A stretch of 64,000 nucleotides of DNA, from contig NZ_CP128362.1 of NCBI RefSeq assembly GCF_034274695.1, positions 124,001-188,000 of the forward strand. The letters are read 5' to 3'. The DNA comes from Chitinophaga sp. LS1. Its GTDB lineage: Bacteria; Bacteroidota; Bacteroidia; Chitinophagales; Chitinophagaceae. The notes below the pieces were generated by a model. That model was not told where the DNA came from. It saw only the letters and a program-made list of their open reading frames with translations, and ran no database searches. Positions 52,009 through 60,661 of this stretch are shown in pieces (position 1 is the first letter of the stretch; every line of letters begins with the position of its first letter). The translations under genes and the position numbers were made by a program.

Positions 52009-52016
52009 CGTTTGCA
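52002..52016. promoter_or_regulatory. LacI-type operator upstream of the exuT-like gene
   Basis: TGCAAACGTTTGCA (52003-52016) is a perfect 14-bp palindrome, preceded by A, identical to the core of the operator at 46895-46910. It lies between the eda stop and the exuT-like start. Confidence 0.8.
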
Positions 52017-52022
52017 CAAAAT

Positions 52023-52045
52023 AGACAGGAATTTAGTCGCTGTCT
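52023..52045 (-). terminator. Possible weak terminator after eda
   Basis: AGACAG (52023-52028) pairs with CTGTCT (52040-52045) just past the eda stop; on the minus strand a short T stretch follows. It would separate the uxaB operon from exuT, but the stem is short. Confidence 0.35.
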
Positions 52046-52060
52046 CTTTACAGGCTACGT

Positions 52061-52720
52061 TTACAGACTTTTTACGATGTCAACTACTTTGGACAATTGG
52101 GTCTTGAGGGCATCCCAATCCTGTTTCGCAATCAGGTCTTTGTTCAATAAGTTTGAACCCATGCCGACACATACCACGCCTGCATTCAGCCAGGTTTGTA
52201 TACTTTCTTTGGTGGGTGCGACTCCACCTGTCGGCATAAATTTCATGTCAGGAAAAAGCGGCTTGATGGCAGTGACATAATCAGGGCCTAACAGACTACC
52301 CGGAAACAGTTTTACGAAACGTGCACCTGTTTTTTCGGCGGTAGCTATTTCGGAAGGTGTCATACAACCCGGTACCCATACAATGTCTGCTTCTTTGCAG
52401 GCATCTGCAATACTTACATCAGTAATCGGACTGATGATGAAATCAGCACCGGCACCTGCAAATGCCTTTGCTTCTTCTGCATTCTTAATGGTACCAATGC
52501 CCAGGTACAGATCAGGCATTTCTACCAGTTTTTTATCACGCATAGCAGCAAAGTTGCGACGTGCATGTTCTCCCCTGTTAGTGAATTCAAACACACGGAT
52601 GCCAGCGGCATAACAAGCGGTCATGACCTGAATACAAGTGGCTTCATCATCATGATAAAACACCGGGATGATCTTGCTTTTCTCGAAAGCTGAGACTATG
52701 GTAGATGCGGCTATTGCCAT
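52061..52720 (-). CDS. eda: KDPG aldolase (2-keto-3-deoxy-6-phosphogluconate aldolase)
   Basis: A 219-residue class I aldolase that splits KDPG to pyruvate and glyceraldehyde-3-phosphate, the last step shared by both uronate branches. The KHG/KDPG motifs are clear: Glu45 in GIRVFEFTNRGEHA, LGIGTIKNAEEAKAFAGAGA, VPGCMTPSEI and the Schiff-base Lys137 in ARFVKLFPGS. It starts one base after the kdgK stop, so the two are co-transcribed. Such enzymes may also act on 4-hydroxy-2-oxoglutarate. Confidence 0.95.
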   Translation of the reverse strand: MAIAASTIVSAFEKSKIIPVFYHDDEATCIQVMTACYAAGIRVFEFTNRGEHARRNFAAMRDKKLVEMPDLYLGIGTIKNAEEAKAFAGAGADFIISPITDVSIADACKEADIVWVPGCMTPSEIATAEKTGARFVKLFPGSLLGPDYVTAIKPLFPDMKFMPTGGVAPTKESIQTWLNAGVVCVGMGSNLLNKDLIAKQDWDALKTQLSKVVDIVKSL

Positions 52721-52721
52721 A

Positions 52722-53720
52722 TTAAATCAGTTTTAGGATATCTGCTTTGTCTGTTAAATTAAAATCTCCTTTCAGGAAGAGTTTTGACCATGCTGCGGCT
52801 GCGGCAAATGAAATGGTTTCCTGTGCATCCATACCACTTAAACGGGCATGAATTAATCCTGCCATGAAACTATCACCACTCCCTACTCTGTCTACCACTT
52901 CACTGGTTTCGTATTGTTTGGATACACTCAGTGTACCATTGTCATACCAGGTAGCGTAATACAGATTATGGATAGGTGCATGCGAGAAACGATAGGTAAA
53001 TGCCACTTGTTTGCAACGGGGGAACTTCTCTGTAATTTCCAGGGCGACTTCATGTGCCTGTTGCAGGTATACTTCCCTGCTGTTGGCTTCCAGTGCTACG
53101 GTATTCAGGTTTGTATCCAACATGGTGTGTGCCGCCCAGATATTGCCCATCACCAGGTCACAATATGCTACCAGTTCAGGCATGACAGCGAATGGTTGTT
53201 TTCCATATTGCCATAGTCTGCTACGGTAGTTGAGATCTGTAGAGATGAATAATCCTTTGCGGGTAGCAGCTTCCAGTACTTCTTTGCAAATGATGGCGGT
53301 ATCTTCATTCAGGGCGGGTGTGAGGGCACTCCAGTGGAACCATTCTGCATCACCTAAAAGGCTGTCCCAATCTACCGTTCCCGGTTGTAACTGGCTAAAG
53401 GAAGAATATTTACGGTCGTATACCACGCCTGCATTTTTCAGGTCCTTCCCCTGCTCGAGGTAATAGATACCGATGCGGTCTCCACCTCTTATCATACGAT
53501 CGGTAGTGACACCTAAATGCTGCAATTGTTGTTCTACTTCATGCGCGATACCATTGTCTGGCATACGGCTGATATAAGCAACAGATGTGCCCCATTTAGC
53601 CAGGGCCGCTGCTACATTGGCTTCCGCACCTCCTACATAGAGGGCAGCATTGTGCTGTTCCCATTGTGGTGACAGGCGGAGCAATATTTCTCCAAAGGAA
53701 ATGACTTTAACTGGTTTCAT
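52722..53720 (-). CDS. kdgK: 2-keto-3-deoxygluconate kinase KdgK
   Basis: A 332-residue PfkB-family sugar kinase that turns KDG into KDPG. The N-terminal substrate region has SFGEILLRLSPQWEQHN and YVGGAEANVAAALAKWG. The C-terminal phosphate-binding motif is RVGSGDSFMAGLIHARL with the catalytic Asp. It lies between uxaC and eda in the same direction, with 13 bp before it. PfkB kinases vary in specificity; the neighbours make KDG the most likely substrate. Confidence 0.94.
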   Translation of the reverse strand: MKPVKVISFGEILLRLSPQWEQHNAALYVGGAEANVAAALAKWGTSVAYISRMPDNGIAHEVEQQLQHLGVTTDRMIRGGDRIGIYYLEQGKDLKNAGVVYDRKYSSFSQLQPGTVDWDSLLGDAEWFHWSALTPALNEDTAIICKEVLEAATRKGLFISTDLNYRSRLWQYGKQPFAVMPELVAYCDLVMGNIWAAHTMLDTNLNTVALEANSREVYLQQAHEVALEITEKFPRCKQVAFTYRFSHAPIHNLYYATWYDNGTLSVSKQYETSEVVDRVGSGDSFMAGLIHARLSGMDAQETISFAAAAAWSKLFLKGDFNLTDKADILKLI

Positions 53721-53733
53721 ATAGTTCGGTTAA

Positions 53734-55128
53734 CTAAAATCCAAAATACGATCTGGCATTATTATAACAAATATCCTGCACCATTTTTCCTAACCAGTTG
53801 ATATCACCAGGCAACTCTCCGTTTTCCACATCATCACCCAGGAGGTTACACAAAATACGGCGAAAATATTCATGACGTGACCAGGAAAGGAAACTTCTTG
53901 AATCTGTGAGCATACCTACAAAACGACTTAGCAGGCCCATATTGCTCAGGGTGTTCATTTGTTTTTCCATGCCATCTTTCTGATCCAGGAACCACCAGCC
54001 GGAGCCAAATTGCATTTTTCCAGGTACTGTGCCATCCTGGAAATTGCCAGCCATGGTCGCAAACACTTCGTTATAAGAAGGGTTCAGGTTGTATACGACA
54101 GTTTTAGCTAATTTATTTTTCTTGTCAAGGCCATCCAGGAAACCGGACATCGCGATAGCTACCTGCCAGTCACCGATGGAATCAACTCCTGCATCAGCGC
54201 CAATTTGCTGTACGAGACGGCTGTTGTTATTCCGGATCGCCCCTACGTGAAATTGCTGTACCCAACCTCTTTCATGATTCCATTCACAGATCAGGTGGAG
54301 GGTACCGGTTTTGAATTGTAAGGCTTCTGCTGTGCTGATTTCTTTGCCTGCTCTCAGTTTGGCGTAGATGGTTTCGAGTTCAGTGGCCGTAAATGCCGTG
54401 TTGTAAAATGTACTGATACCATGATCAGAGAGGCGGCCGCCGGCTTCATGAAAATAATCATGTCTGCTGCGCAATGCTTCCATAAACTGGTGATAGCTGC
54501 CTGTGGGCATATTAGCTATCATTCCCAGCTTATCTGCGTAGGCGTTGAATGCTTGTGCATCTTCTACCGCTATCGCCTTATCGGGGCGGAAAGTAGGCAA
54601 TACACGAATGTCGAAACCAGATTGTCTGATCATTGTATGATGCTCCAGGTTATCACATGGATCATCTGTAGTGCAGAGCGTCGTTACTTTGAAATGTTTG
54701 AGCAGGGTCTGTGTACGCCAGTGTGGGAGTTGTTCATTGCAATGGTTGTACACCCAGTCAGCATTGGAAGCATCCAGTAACTGCTTTACACCAAAGGGGT
54801 TTTGCAACTCCATATGGGTCCAGTGGTACAGGGGATTGCGCATGGTATAAGGTACGGTGGCTGCCCAGTGTTTGAATTTGGTCAGGTCATCGGCATCACC
54901 GGTCACGAATTGCTCTGCTACACCGTTTGCACGCATGGCTCTCCATTTGTAATGATCGCCTTTGAGCCAGATGGCTGTAAGGCTTTCAAACTGCCGGTTA
55001 TTTGCTATTTCATCAGGTGGTAAGTGATTATGATAATCGATGATAGGCATCTCTTTTGCATAATCGTGGAATAACCGCCTAGCTGTTTCCGTTTTCAACA
55101 GGAAATCAGCATCCATAAAAGCCTTCAT
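53734..55128 (-). CDS. uxaC: Uronate isomerase UxaC
   Basis: A 464-residue amidohydrolase-superfamily isomerase that converts D-galacturonate to D-tagaturonate (and glucuronate to fructuronate). The metal-site motif PIIDYHNHLPPDEIA is at the N-terminus, followed by TLCTTDDPCDNLEHH, the long ESIGDW-like stretch DSIGDWQVAIAMSGFLDGL and the C-terminal GMLTDSRSFLSWSRHEYFRR. Full length for the family. Located between uxaB and kdgK with gaps of 8 and 13 bp. Confidence 0.96.
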   Translation of the reverse strand: MKAFMDADFLLKTETARRLFHDYAKEMPIIDYHNHLPPDEIANNRQFESLTAIWLKGDHYKWRAMRANGVAEQFVTGDADDLTKFKHWAATVPYTMRNPLYHWTHMELQNPFGVKQLLDASNADWVYNHCNEQLPHWRTQTLLKHFKVTTLCTTDDPCDNLEHHTMIRQSGFDIRVLPTFRPDKAIAVEDAQAFNAYADKLGMIANMPTGSYHQFMEALRSRHDYFHEAGGRLSDHGISTFYNTAFTATELETIYAKLRAGKEISTAEALQFKTGTLHLICEWNHERGWVQQFHVGAIRNNNSRLVQQIGADAGVDSIGDWQVAIAMSGFLDGLDKKNKLAKTVVYNLNPSYNEVFATMAGNFQDGTVPGKMQFGSGWWFLDQKDGMEKQMNTLSNMGLLSRFVGMLTDSRSFLSWSRHEYFRRILCNLLGDDVENGELPGDINWLGKMVQDICYNNARSYFGF

Positions 55129-55136
55129 AACTAGAA

Positions 55137-56597
55137 TTACTTAATTAACGCTGCTTGATTCTCCAACATTTCCTGTAAATGTCCTGCCACTGCTGTTGTG
55201 AACCCGGACAATGCTGACAGGTCAGCTTCCCACAATGTGGTATCGGCACTGATGGCTTTTACCAGTTGTGGAATATCGGTATACTGTTGCCAATAACCGG
55301 CAAAGATGGCTGCGCGGTCGTCGGTGATCTGATAATATTCTGTACCTCTTACACCAAAGTACTGGCCATTTTCCTGCTTCGCCGGGCGAAGGAACAGGAT
55401 CATGGCGGCAAAACCCTGACACATAGCGGGTGGTACTTTGCCCTGCTGCTCATAATACCTTACAAAAGTGCGCACGTTGCGGGCATTCATCTTACTGCTC
55501 TCCTGAAAGGTAATGCTCAGTAGCTTATGTGCAATAGATGGATTGGCAAATCTGTCCAGCACATCTTCTGCAAATAATGGCGCCTGTGGGCAGGTATCTT
55601 TAATTGTAGGCAGCATTTCGTCGATGACCACTGTTCTGAAAAATGCACGCATGTAAGGGTCTTCCATACATTCATACACGGTATTCAGCCCTCTCAGGTA
55701 ACCTAATGGCACTGAAACGGTATGACTACCATTCAGGATGCGCAACTTCTGCTCTCTGTAAGGTGTGATATCAGAAGTAATGAGCATGCGGGCATCGGCC
55801 TTGTGGAAATTGAGGATTTGGGCGATGGGAGCATCGCCTTCGATGGCCCAGAGCAGGAAAGGTTCTGCATTGATCCAGAGTTGGTCCGTATACCCTGCAG
55901 GTGGCAGTTCTTTTGGTTTGCCGGGAACGATCCTGTCCACCAGGGAGTTGCAGAAGCTGTTATTGGCCGCGATCCAGGTCTGGAATTCAGCTGGCATGTC
56001 ATTGTAAGCAGCCAGTTTCAGGACGATGTCTTTTAATAAGTTTCCATTGTTCACCACTAATTCGGTAGGTACGATCACAAAACCGGTATGGGAGGCGCCT
56101 TTGAAACACTGATAGCGCTCCCAGAGTACGGCCAGTAACTTGCCGGGGTAGGATACCGGGACAATGCCTTCAATCTTTTCAGGAACGTACTGAATGCCGA
56201 CTTCGGTGGTGTTGGAGATAATAATCTGTAATGCAGGCTGGTGGACGGTTTTTAGTATTTCGTTCCATTCTGCATTCGATTGCAAAACACGGCTAATAGA
56301 AGCGTTTATTAGCTGTTGATCTACCAATTCCCCCTGGGCTACGCCCTTGATGTGGGTAGTGAAGAGATTGTCTTGTGAAGTAAATTCGGTAGTTTCTCCG
56401 TCCGTGGATTTTACGACTACGATTCTTCCTTCGAACTGGCCGGCTTTGTTGGCTTTGTCAACGAGGTAGTCGACGAGGCCACGTAAAAGCACGCCGGTAC
56501 CGAACTGGAGGATCTTCTCCGGGAAGGTAAAGTAGCGCTCGGTGACACCCAATTCCGGGTGTTGCAGTAAATATGCTTTATTTAATGTTGGTAACAT
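55137..56597 (-). CDS. uxaB: Tagaturonate reductase (altronate oxidoreductase) UxaB
   Basis: A 486-residue mannitol-dehydrogenase-family oxidoreductase that reduces tagaturonate to altronate with NADH. Cofactor part: ILQFGTGVLLRGLVDYLVD. Catalytic part: DRIVPGKPKELPPAGYTDQL, KLRILNGSHTVSVPLGYLRG (the Lys-x-x-x-x-Asn-x-x-His motif). It is the first gene of uxaB-uxaC-kdgK-eda. The 135-bp gap to the divergent mnmA gene has no copy of the LacI palindrome, so this operon's control may differ from kduI and exuT. Confidence 0.94.
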   Translation of the reverse strand: MLPTLNKAYLLQHPELGVTERYFTFPEKILQFGTGVLLRGLVDYLVDKANKAGQFEGRIVVVKSTDGETTEFTSQDNLFTTHIKGVAQGELVDQQLINASISRVLQSNAEWNEILKTVHQPALQIIISNTTEVGIQYVPEKIEGIVPVSYPGKLLAVLWERYQCFKGASHTGFVIVPTELVVNNGNLLKDIVLKLAAYNDMPAEFQTWIAANNSFCNSLVDRIVPGKPKELPPAGYTDQLWINAEPFLLWAIEGDAPIAQILNFHKADARMLITSDITPYREQKLRILNGSHTVSVPLGYLRGLNTVYECMEDPYMRAFFRTVVIDEMLPTIKDTCPQAPLFAEDVLDRFANPSIAHKLLSITFQESSKMNARNVRTFVRYYEQQGKVPPAMCQGFAAMILFLRPAKQENGQYFGVRGTEYYQITDDRAAIFAGYWQQYTDIPQLVKAISADTTLWEADLSALSGFTTAVAGHLQEMLENQAALIK

Positions 56598-56705
56598 GTT
56601 TAAATTTAGGGAAATCCGGGAATTTGTTTTAATTTTTTTACACCCCGCAGACAGGTAATTTACAAATCGAAAAAAATCGATCTATCCGTTCCCCCTCTTT
56701 TTCTG

Positions 56706-56713
56706 TAATTTTG
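56706..56713 (+). promoter_or_regulatory. -7 promoter element of mnmA
   Basis: TAATTTTG matches TAnnTTTG exactly, 20 nt upstream of the mnmA start codon. No TTTG is seen at the expected -33 position. Confidence 0.5.
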
Positions 56714-56732
56714 CATTCTTAAATACACAATA

Positions 56733-57827
56733 ATGAGCAGACATGGCAAAGTGCTGGTAGCAATGAGCGGCGGTATTGATAGTACCGTGACCGCCCTGAT
56801 GCTACACGAGCAGGGTTATGAAGTGGTGGGTATCACCATGAAAACCTGGGATTACGCTTCTGCCGGCTCCAGTAAGAAAGAAACCGGGTGTTGTAACCTG
56901 GATTCTTTTAATGACGCACGGGCTGCGGCTGTACATCACGGCTTCCCCCACTTCGTCCTGGACATCCGGGAAGAATTTGGCGACTACGTCATCAACAACT
57001 TCGTCGAGGAATATATGGCTGGACGCACGCCGAACCCGTGCGTGCTGTGCAATACGCATATAAAATGGCGGGCGCTCATGAAACGGGCAGATGCGATGGA
57101 TTGTGCTTTTATTGCTACAGGGCATTACGCAAAAATTCGTGAAGAGAATAATCGTTGGGTGCTGAGTAAAGGGCTGGATGAGCTGAAGGACCAGAGTTAT
57201 GTACTTTGGGGATTGGAGCAGGATGTATTGGCACGGACTATTTTGCCTTTAGGTCAATACAGGAAGACCGAGATCCGCCAGATGGCGGAAGATTTCGGGT
57301 ATCCTGAACTGGCGAAAAAGGCGGAGAGCTATGAGATCTGTTTTGTACCGGATAATGACTATCGTGGGTTCCTGAAACGTCGTGTGGATGGATTGGAAGA
57401 ACAGGTGAATGGTGGCAACTTTGTATTGAGTGATGGTACGATTGTAGGACACCATAAAGGGTATCCTTTTTATACCATTGGTCAGCGTAAAGGGTTGGAT
57501 ATTGCACTGGGAAGGCCGATCTATGTGACGGAGATTATACCAGAAACGAATACCGTTGTGTTGGGCGATGAGGAAGAGTTGAATAGAACGGAGACCCTGG
57601 TAGCGGGGATTAATTATATTAAGTACGATCATATTCCGGAAGGAATGGAGGCGATCACCAAGATCCGGTATAAGGATAAGGGAGCGCTGAGTAATTTGTA
57701 TAATGTAGATGGAAAAGTGAAGGTGAACTTTTATGGAAATGTGAAGGGGATTGCACCGGGACAATCGGCAGTATTTTATGAGGGGGATGATGTGATTGCC
57801 GGAGGTATTATACAGCGAAGTCTATAA
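56733..57827 (+). CDS. mnmA: tRNA-specific 2-thiouridylase MnmA
   Basis: A 364-residue enzyme that thiolates uridine-34 of tRNA Lys, Glu and Gln using ATP and a sulfur carrier. The PP-loop AMSGGIDSTVTALMLH is at residues 10-25. Catalytic cysteines are Cys103 (TPNPCVLCN) and Cys203 (ESYEICFVPD), equivalent to the known pair. The C-terminal beta-domain (about 290-364) includes GIAPGQSAVFYEGD. Housekeeping gene, divergent from uxaB, ended by a strong bidirectional terminator. Confidence 0.97.
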   Translation: MSRHGKVLVAMSGGIDSTVTALMLHEQGYEVVGITMKTWDYASAGSSKKETGCCNLDSFNDARAAAVHHGFPHFVLDIREEFGDYVINNFVEEYMAGRTPNPCVLCNTHIKWRALMKRADAMDCAFIATGHYAKIREENNRWVLSKGLDELKDQSYVLWGLEQDVLARTILPLGQYRKTEIRQMAEDFGYPELAKKAESYEICFVPDNDYRGFLKRRVDGLEEQVNGGNFVLSDGTIVGHHKGYPFYTIGQRKGLDIALGRPIYVTEIIPETNTVVLGDEEELNRTETLVAGINYIKYDHIPEGMEAITKIRYKDKGALSNLYNVDGKVKVNFYGNVKGIAPGQSAVFYEGDDVIAGGIIQRSL

Positions 57828-57833
57828 TTTTAT

Positions 57834-57868
57834 AAAAAGGGGTTTGCCTGACGGCAAACCCCTTTTTT
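57834..57868. terminator. Bidirectional terminator between mnmA and the RsmB-family gene
   Basis: AAAAAGGGGTTTGCC (57834-57848), loop TGAC, GGCAAACCCCTTTTT (57853-57867) with a further T: a perfect 15-bp stem with A and T tails, serving the two convergent genes. Confidence 0.92.
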
Positions 57869-58958
57869 ATGCCAGGCGCACAGCAAACATGCTGTCAGCG
57901 CCTTTTTCATAGCCGGCAATGACACCTCCCTCCTGCTTTTTCAAGCCTGTCGTATTTTCTACATGAGCGACGACATCTTCATTTTCCTGACGGAATACAG
58001 AGCAGGTGATATAAATTAATGATCCACCCGGCTTCAATAGTTTCACTACGTTGCCTGCGATAGTTTGTTGTAATTGTTGGTATTCTTTGATCTGTTCCTC
58101 CCTGAAGAAAGAGAGGTTTTCTGGTGTACGTCCCCACGTACCGGAGCCGGAACAAGGTGCATCTAAAATGATATTATCGAAGCGACGTTCGAGGGCGATA
58201 GGGGCTGTCAGGTCCATGACCATACTGGTGTAATCCCTGATACCTGCTTCTTTGAAGCGCATGTGCAGATTTGAAATAATGGAGGGGCGCACATCGCTTA
58301 CCATGAGTTTTACCTTTGGTTCCTGATCAAATAATAAGATGGATTTCCCTCCGCTGGCCGCACAGCTATCCCACCATTGTTCACCCGGTTTTGGATGGAA
58401 GAGATGACCTACCTGTTGGGAGGAAGCATCCTGGATTTCGTACCAGCTTTTATCGGTGACGATCGTATCGATCTTTGTGCTGTTTGGCAATGCGAGGGTG
58501 GTTGGTCCCCATTCTTCGAATGTGATCTCTGCCCGTTGCAGCAGCTTTTTTATTGCTTCCTGTTTGCCTTTGCGGGTACGAATAAATAAAAACGGCTGCT
58601 TCAGAAATGACCGGGAAAAACCGACAGGATCTATATCGGGAGAAAGCGCGGCTTTAAAGGGAAAGATATTATCCAAAGGTATATCTGCAGGAGCTGGAAT
58701 GGCGAAGTTTTCCGATTCCTCTGCCTTGCATAAATGCAAACCAATCTGGATCCTTTCCTGTACGGACATTTCCTCTTTATACAGATAACCCAACCGGTAA
58801 TAAGCATACACCAGTTGTGAAATATGCCGTCTATCGCGGCTTCCCATATAAGGATGCTGCTTAAAAAAACCTTTCAGGAAATGATGCAAAGGCAATCCTC
58901 CATCATATTCCGCTATCACTTTTTCAGCAGCCGCTAAATAATTCTCCCATCGGGTCAT
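57867..58958 (-). CDS. RsmB/NSUN-family RNA (cytosine-5) methyltransferase
   Basis: A 363-residue SAM-dependent methyltransferase of the RsmB/Nol1/Nop2 family. The N-terminal about 150 residues are helical (RDRRHISQLVYAYYRLGYLY), as in the NusB-like part of RsmB. The catalytic domain has the SAM loop WDSCAASGGKSILLFDQ, motif IV DAPCSGSGTWGRTPE and motif VI YITCSVFRQENED, providing the two conserved cysteines. It probably methylates a ribosomal RNA cytosine (C967-type), but the exact site is not certain. Shorter than E. coli RsmB (429). Confidence 0.88.
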   Translation of the reverse strand: MTRWENYLAAAEKVIAEYDGGLPLHHFLKGFFKQHPYMGSRDRRHISQLVYAYYRLGYLYKEEMSVQERIQIGLHLCKAEESENFAIPAPADIPLDNIFPFKAALSPDIDPVGFSRSFLKQPFLFIRTRKGKQEAIKKLLQRAEITFEEWGPTTLALPNSTKIDTIVTDKSWYEIQDASSQQVGHLFHPKPGEQWWDSCAASGGKSILLFDQEPKVKLMVSDVRPSIISNLHMRFKEAGIRDYTSMVMDLTAPIALERRFDNIILDAPCSGSGTWGRTPENLSFFREEQIKEYQQLQQTIAGNVVKLLKPGGSLIYITCSVFRQENEDVVAHVENTTGLKKQEGGVIAGYEKGADSMFAVRLA

Positions 58959-58978
58959 ATCACATCATATAAAAAAGG

Positions 58979-59017
58979 AAAACGCTCAATGCCCTATAAT
59001 GCAGCATTGAGCGTTTT
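58979..59017 (-). terminator. Terminator after sucB
   Basis: AAAACGCTCAATGC (58979-58992) pairs perfectly with GCATTGAGCGTTTT (59004-59017), about 24 nt past the sucB stop on the minus strand. It ends the sucAB transcript. Confidence 0.85.
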
Positions 59018-59041
59018 GCCAAAGGCTTATAAAAAACTAAG

Positions 59042-60601
59042 TTAGAGTTTCAGTAATGCTTTCAGTGGATCTTTACCGAACAGCAGTTGTTCTGGATTTT
59101 CCAGCATTTCCTTGACACGTACCAGGAAGCTTACAGACTCACGACCATCGATGATACGGTGATCGTAGCTCAGCGCAATGTACATCATCGGACGGATTAC
59201 TACCTGACCGTTCACTGCCATTGGGCGATCCTGGATTTTGTGCATACCCAGGATTGCAGACTGAGGAATGTTGATGATTGGTGTACTCATGAGAGAACCA
59301 AACACACCACCATTGGTGATGGTGAAGGTACCACCGGTCATTTCATCCATTGTCAGTTTGCTATCGCGTGCTTTGGTAGCCAGTTCCACTACTTTTTTCT
59401 CGATCTGTGCCATATCCAGGCTCTCTGCATTGCGGATAACCGGTACAACCAGACCCTTAGGTGCAGAAACTGCGATAGATACATCACAGTATTCGTGGTA
59501 CACCAGTTCTTCCCCATCGATGTAACCATTTACAGCAGGGAATTCTTTCAGTGCAAAGCAACAAGCTTTGGTGAAGAAGCTCATAAAGCCCAGGTTCACC
59601 TCATGTTGTTTCTTGAACACTTCTTTGTATTTAGCGCGCAGCTCCATGATGTTAGTCATGTCCACTTCGTTGAAAGTGGTGAGCATGGCAGTAGTGTTCT
59701 TAGCTTCTACCAGACGGCGGGAAACTGTCTTACGCAGGTTGCTCATCTTTTCACGACGTTCGCCGCGGGTGAACAGTTCCTGATCCAGTGCTACGCCTGG
59801 GTTCTGTAATGCAGCCAGTACGTCGCCTTTCTTGATCTTGCCATGAGCGCCGGTACCTTTGATGGTAGCCGGATCTACATGAGAGTCAGCGATAACAGCA
59901 GCAGCTACAGGTGTAGTTTTCACATCGTTAGGAATAGCGGTGACAGGTGCATTCTGTACTTGTGGTGCAGCTTGTGGCGCTGTTGTTGCAGCAGCTGGTT
60001 GTGCTTTACCTGCAGGACGGCCTACGCTGGTATCGATCTTAGCGATAGGATCGCCTACTTTCAGTACATCGCCTTCTTTACCCAGGGTGATCAGTGCACC
60101 AGCTTCTTCTGCATTCAGTTCGAAAGTAGCTTTCTCTGATTCCAGTTCGCAGATCACTTCATCACGCTCTACGTATTCACCTTCTTTCTTTATCCATTTG
60201 ATCAAAGTAACCTCACTGATAGATTCTCCCACAGTTGGCACCTTCATCTCAATCGTTCCTTTATTTACAGCCGGAGCAGCAGGTGCAGCTTCCGCTACAG
60301 GTGCCGCAGGGGCTTCAGGAGCCGGCGCTGCCGCAGCAGCTGGTGCAGTTGCCGCAGGGGCAGCCGCATCTGTATCAATTGTACAGGCCACATCTCCAAT
60401 TTTCAATGTAGCACCTTCAGGAGCAGCTATCTTCAGGATACCTGCCTTCTCTGCGTTTAATTCAAAGGTGGCTTTTTCAGATTCCATTTCACAGATCACT
60501 TCATCCTGTTGCACATAATCACCGTCTTTCTTCAACCACTTTGCAATTGTTACCTCGCTAATAGATTCTCCTACCGTAGGAACTTTGATTTCGATAGCCA
60601 T
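59042..60601 (-). CDS. sucB: 2-oxoglutarate dehydrogenase E2 (dihydrolipoyl succinyltransferase), two lipoyl domains
   Basis: The E2 core of the 2-oxoglutarate dehydrogenase complex (TCA cycle). The start is placed at 60601 ([17 protein letters not shown]), where the first lipoyl domain begins; an ATG at 60646 adds 15 unlikely residues. Domains: lipoyl 1 (about 2-77, lipoyl-Lys43 in ESEKATFE), Ala/Pro linker, lipoyl 2 (about 115-190, Lys157), linker, peripheral-subunit-binding domain (about 240-280, [19 protein letters not shown]) and catalytic domain ending with [17 protein letters not shown]. coli SucB has one lipoyl domain; here there are two, very similar to each other. It follows sucA by 60 bp. 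Confidence 0.96.
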   Translation of the reverse strand: MAIEIKVPTVGESISEVTIAKWLKKDGDYVQQDEVICEMESEKATFELNAEKAGILKIAAPEGATLKIGDVACTIDTDAAAPAATAPAAAAAPAPEAPAAPVAEAAPAAPAVNKGTIEMKVPTVGESISEVTLIKWIKKEGEYVERDEVICELESEKATFELNAEEAGALITLGKEGDVLKVGDPIAKIDTSVGRPAGKAQPAAATTAPQAAPQVQNAPVTAIPNDVKTTPVAAAVIADSHVDPATIKGTGAHGKIKKGDVLAALQNPGVALDQELFTRGERREKMSNLRKTVSRRLVEAKNTTAMLTTFNEVDMTNIMELRAKYKEVFKKQHEVNLGFMSFFTKACCFALKEFPAVNGYIDGEELVYHEYCDVSIAVSAPKGLVVPVIRNAESLDMAQIEKKVVELATKARDSKLTMDEMTGGTFTITNGGVFGSLMSTPIINIPQSAILGMHKIQDRPMAVNGQVVIRPMMYIALSYDHRIIDGRESVSFLVRVKEMLENPEQLLFGKDPLKALLKL

Positions 60602-60661
60602 ATTTCTAATTTCTGTGTGCGATTTGTATAAAGTGAATTTCTTCACTTGTTCTAAACTTCC

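Noticed and set aside
59940..60518. 192-codon open frame opposite sucB
   Set aside because: It is the antisense of Ala/Pro linkers and lipoyl domains, producing long Ala/Gly/Ser runs; a shadow of the high-GC linker codons.
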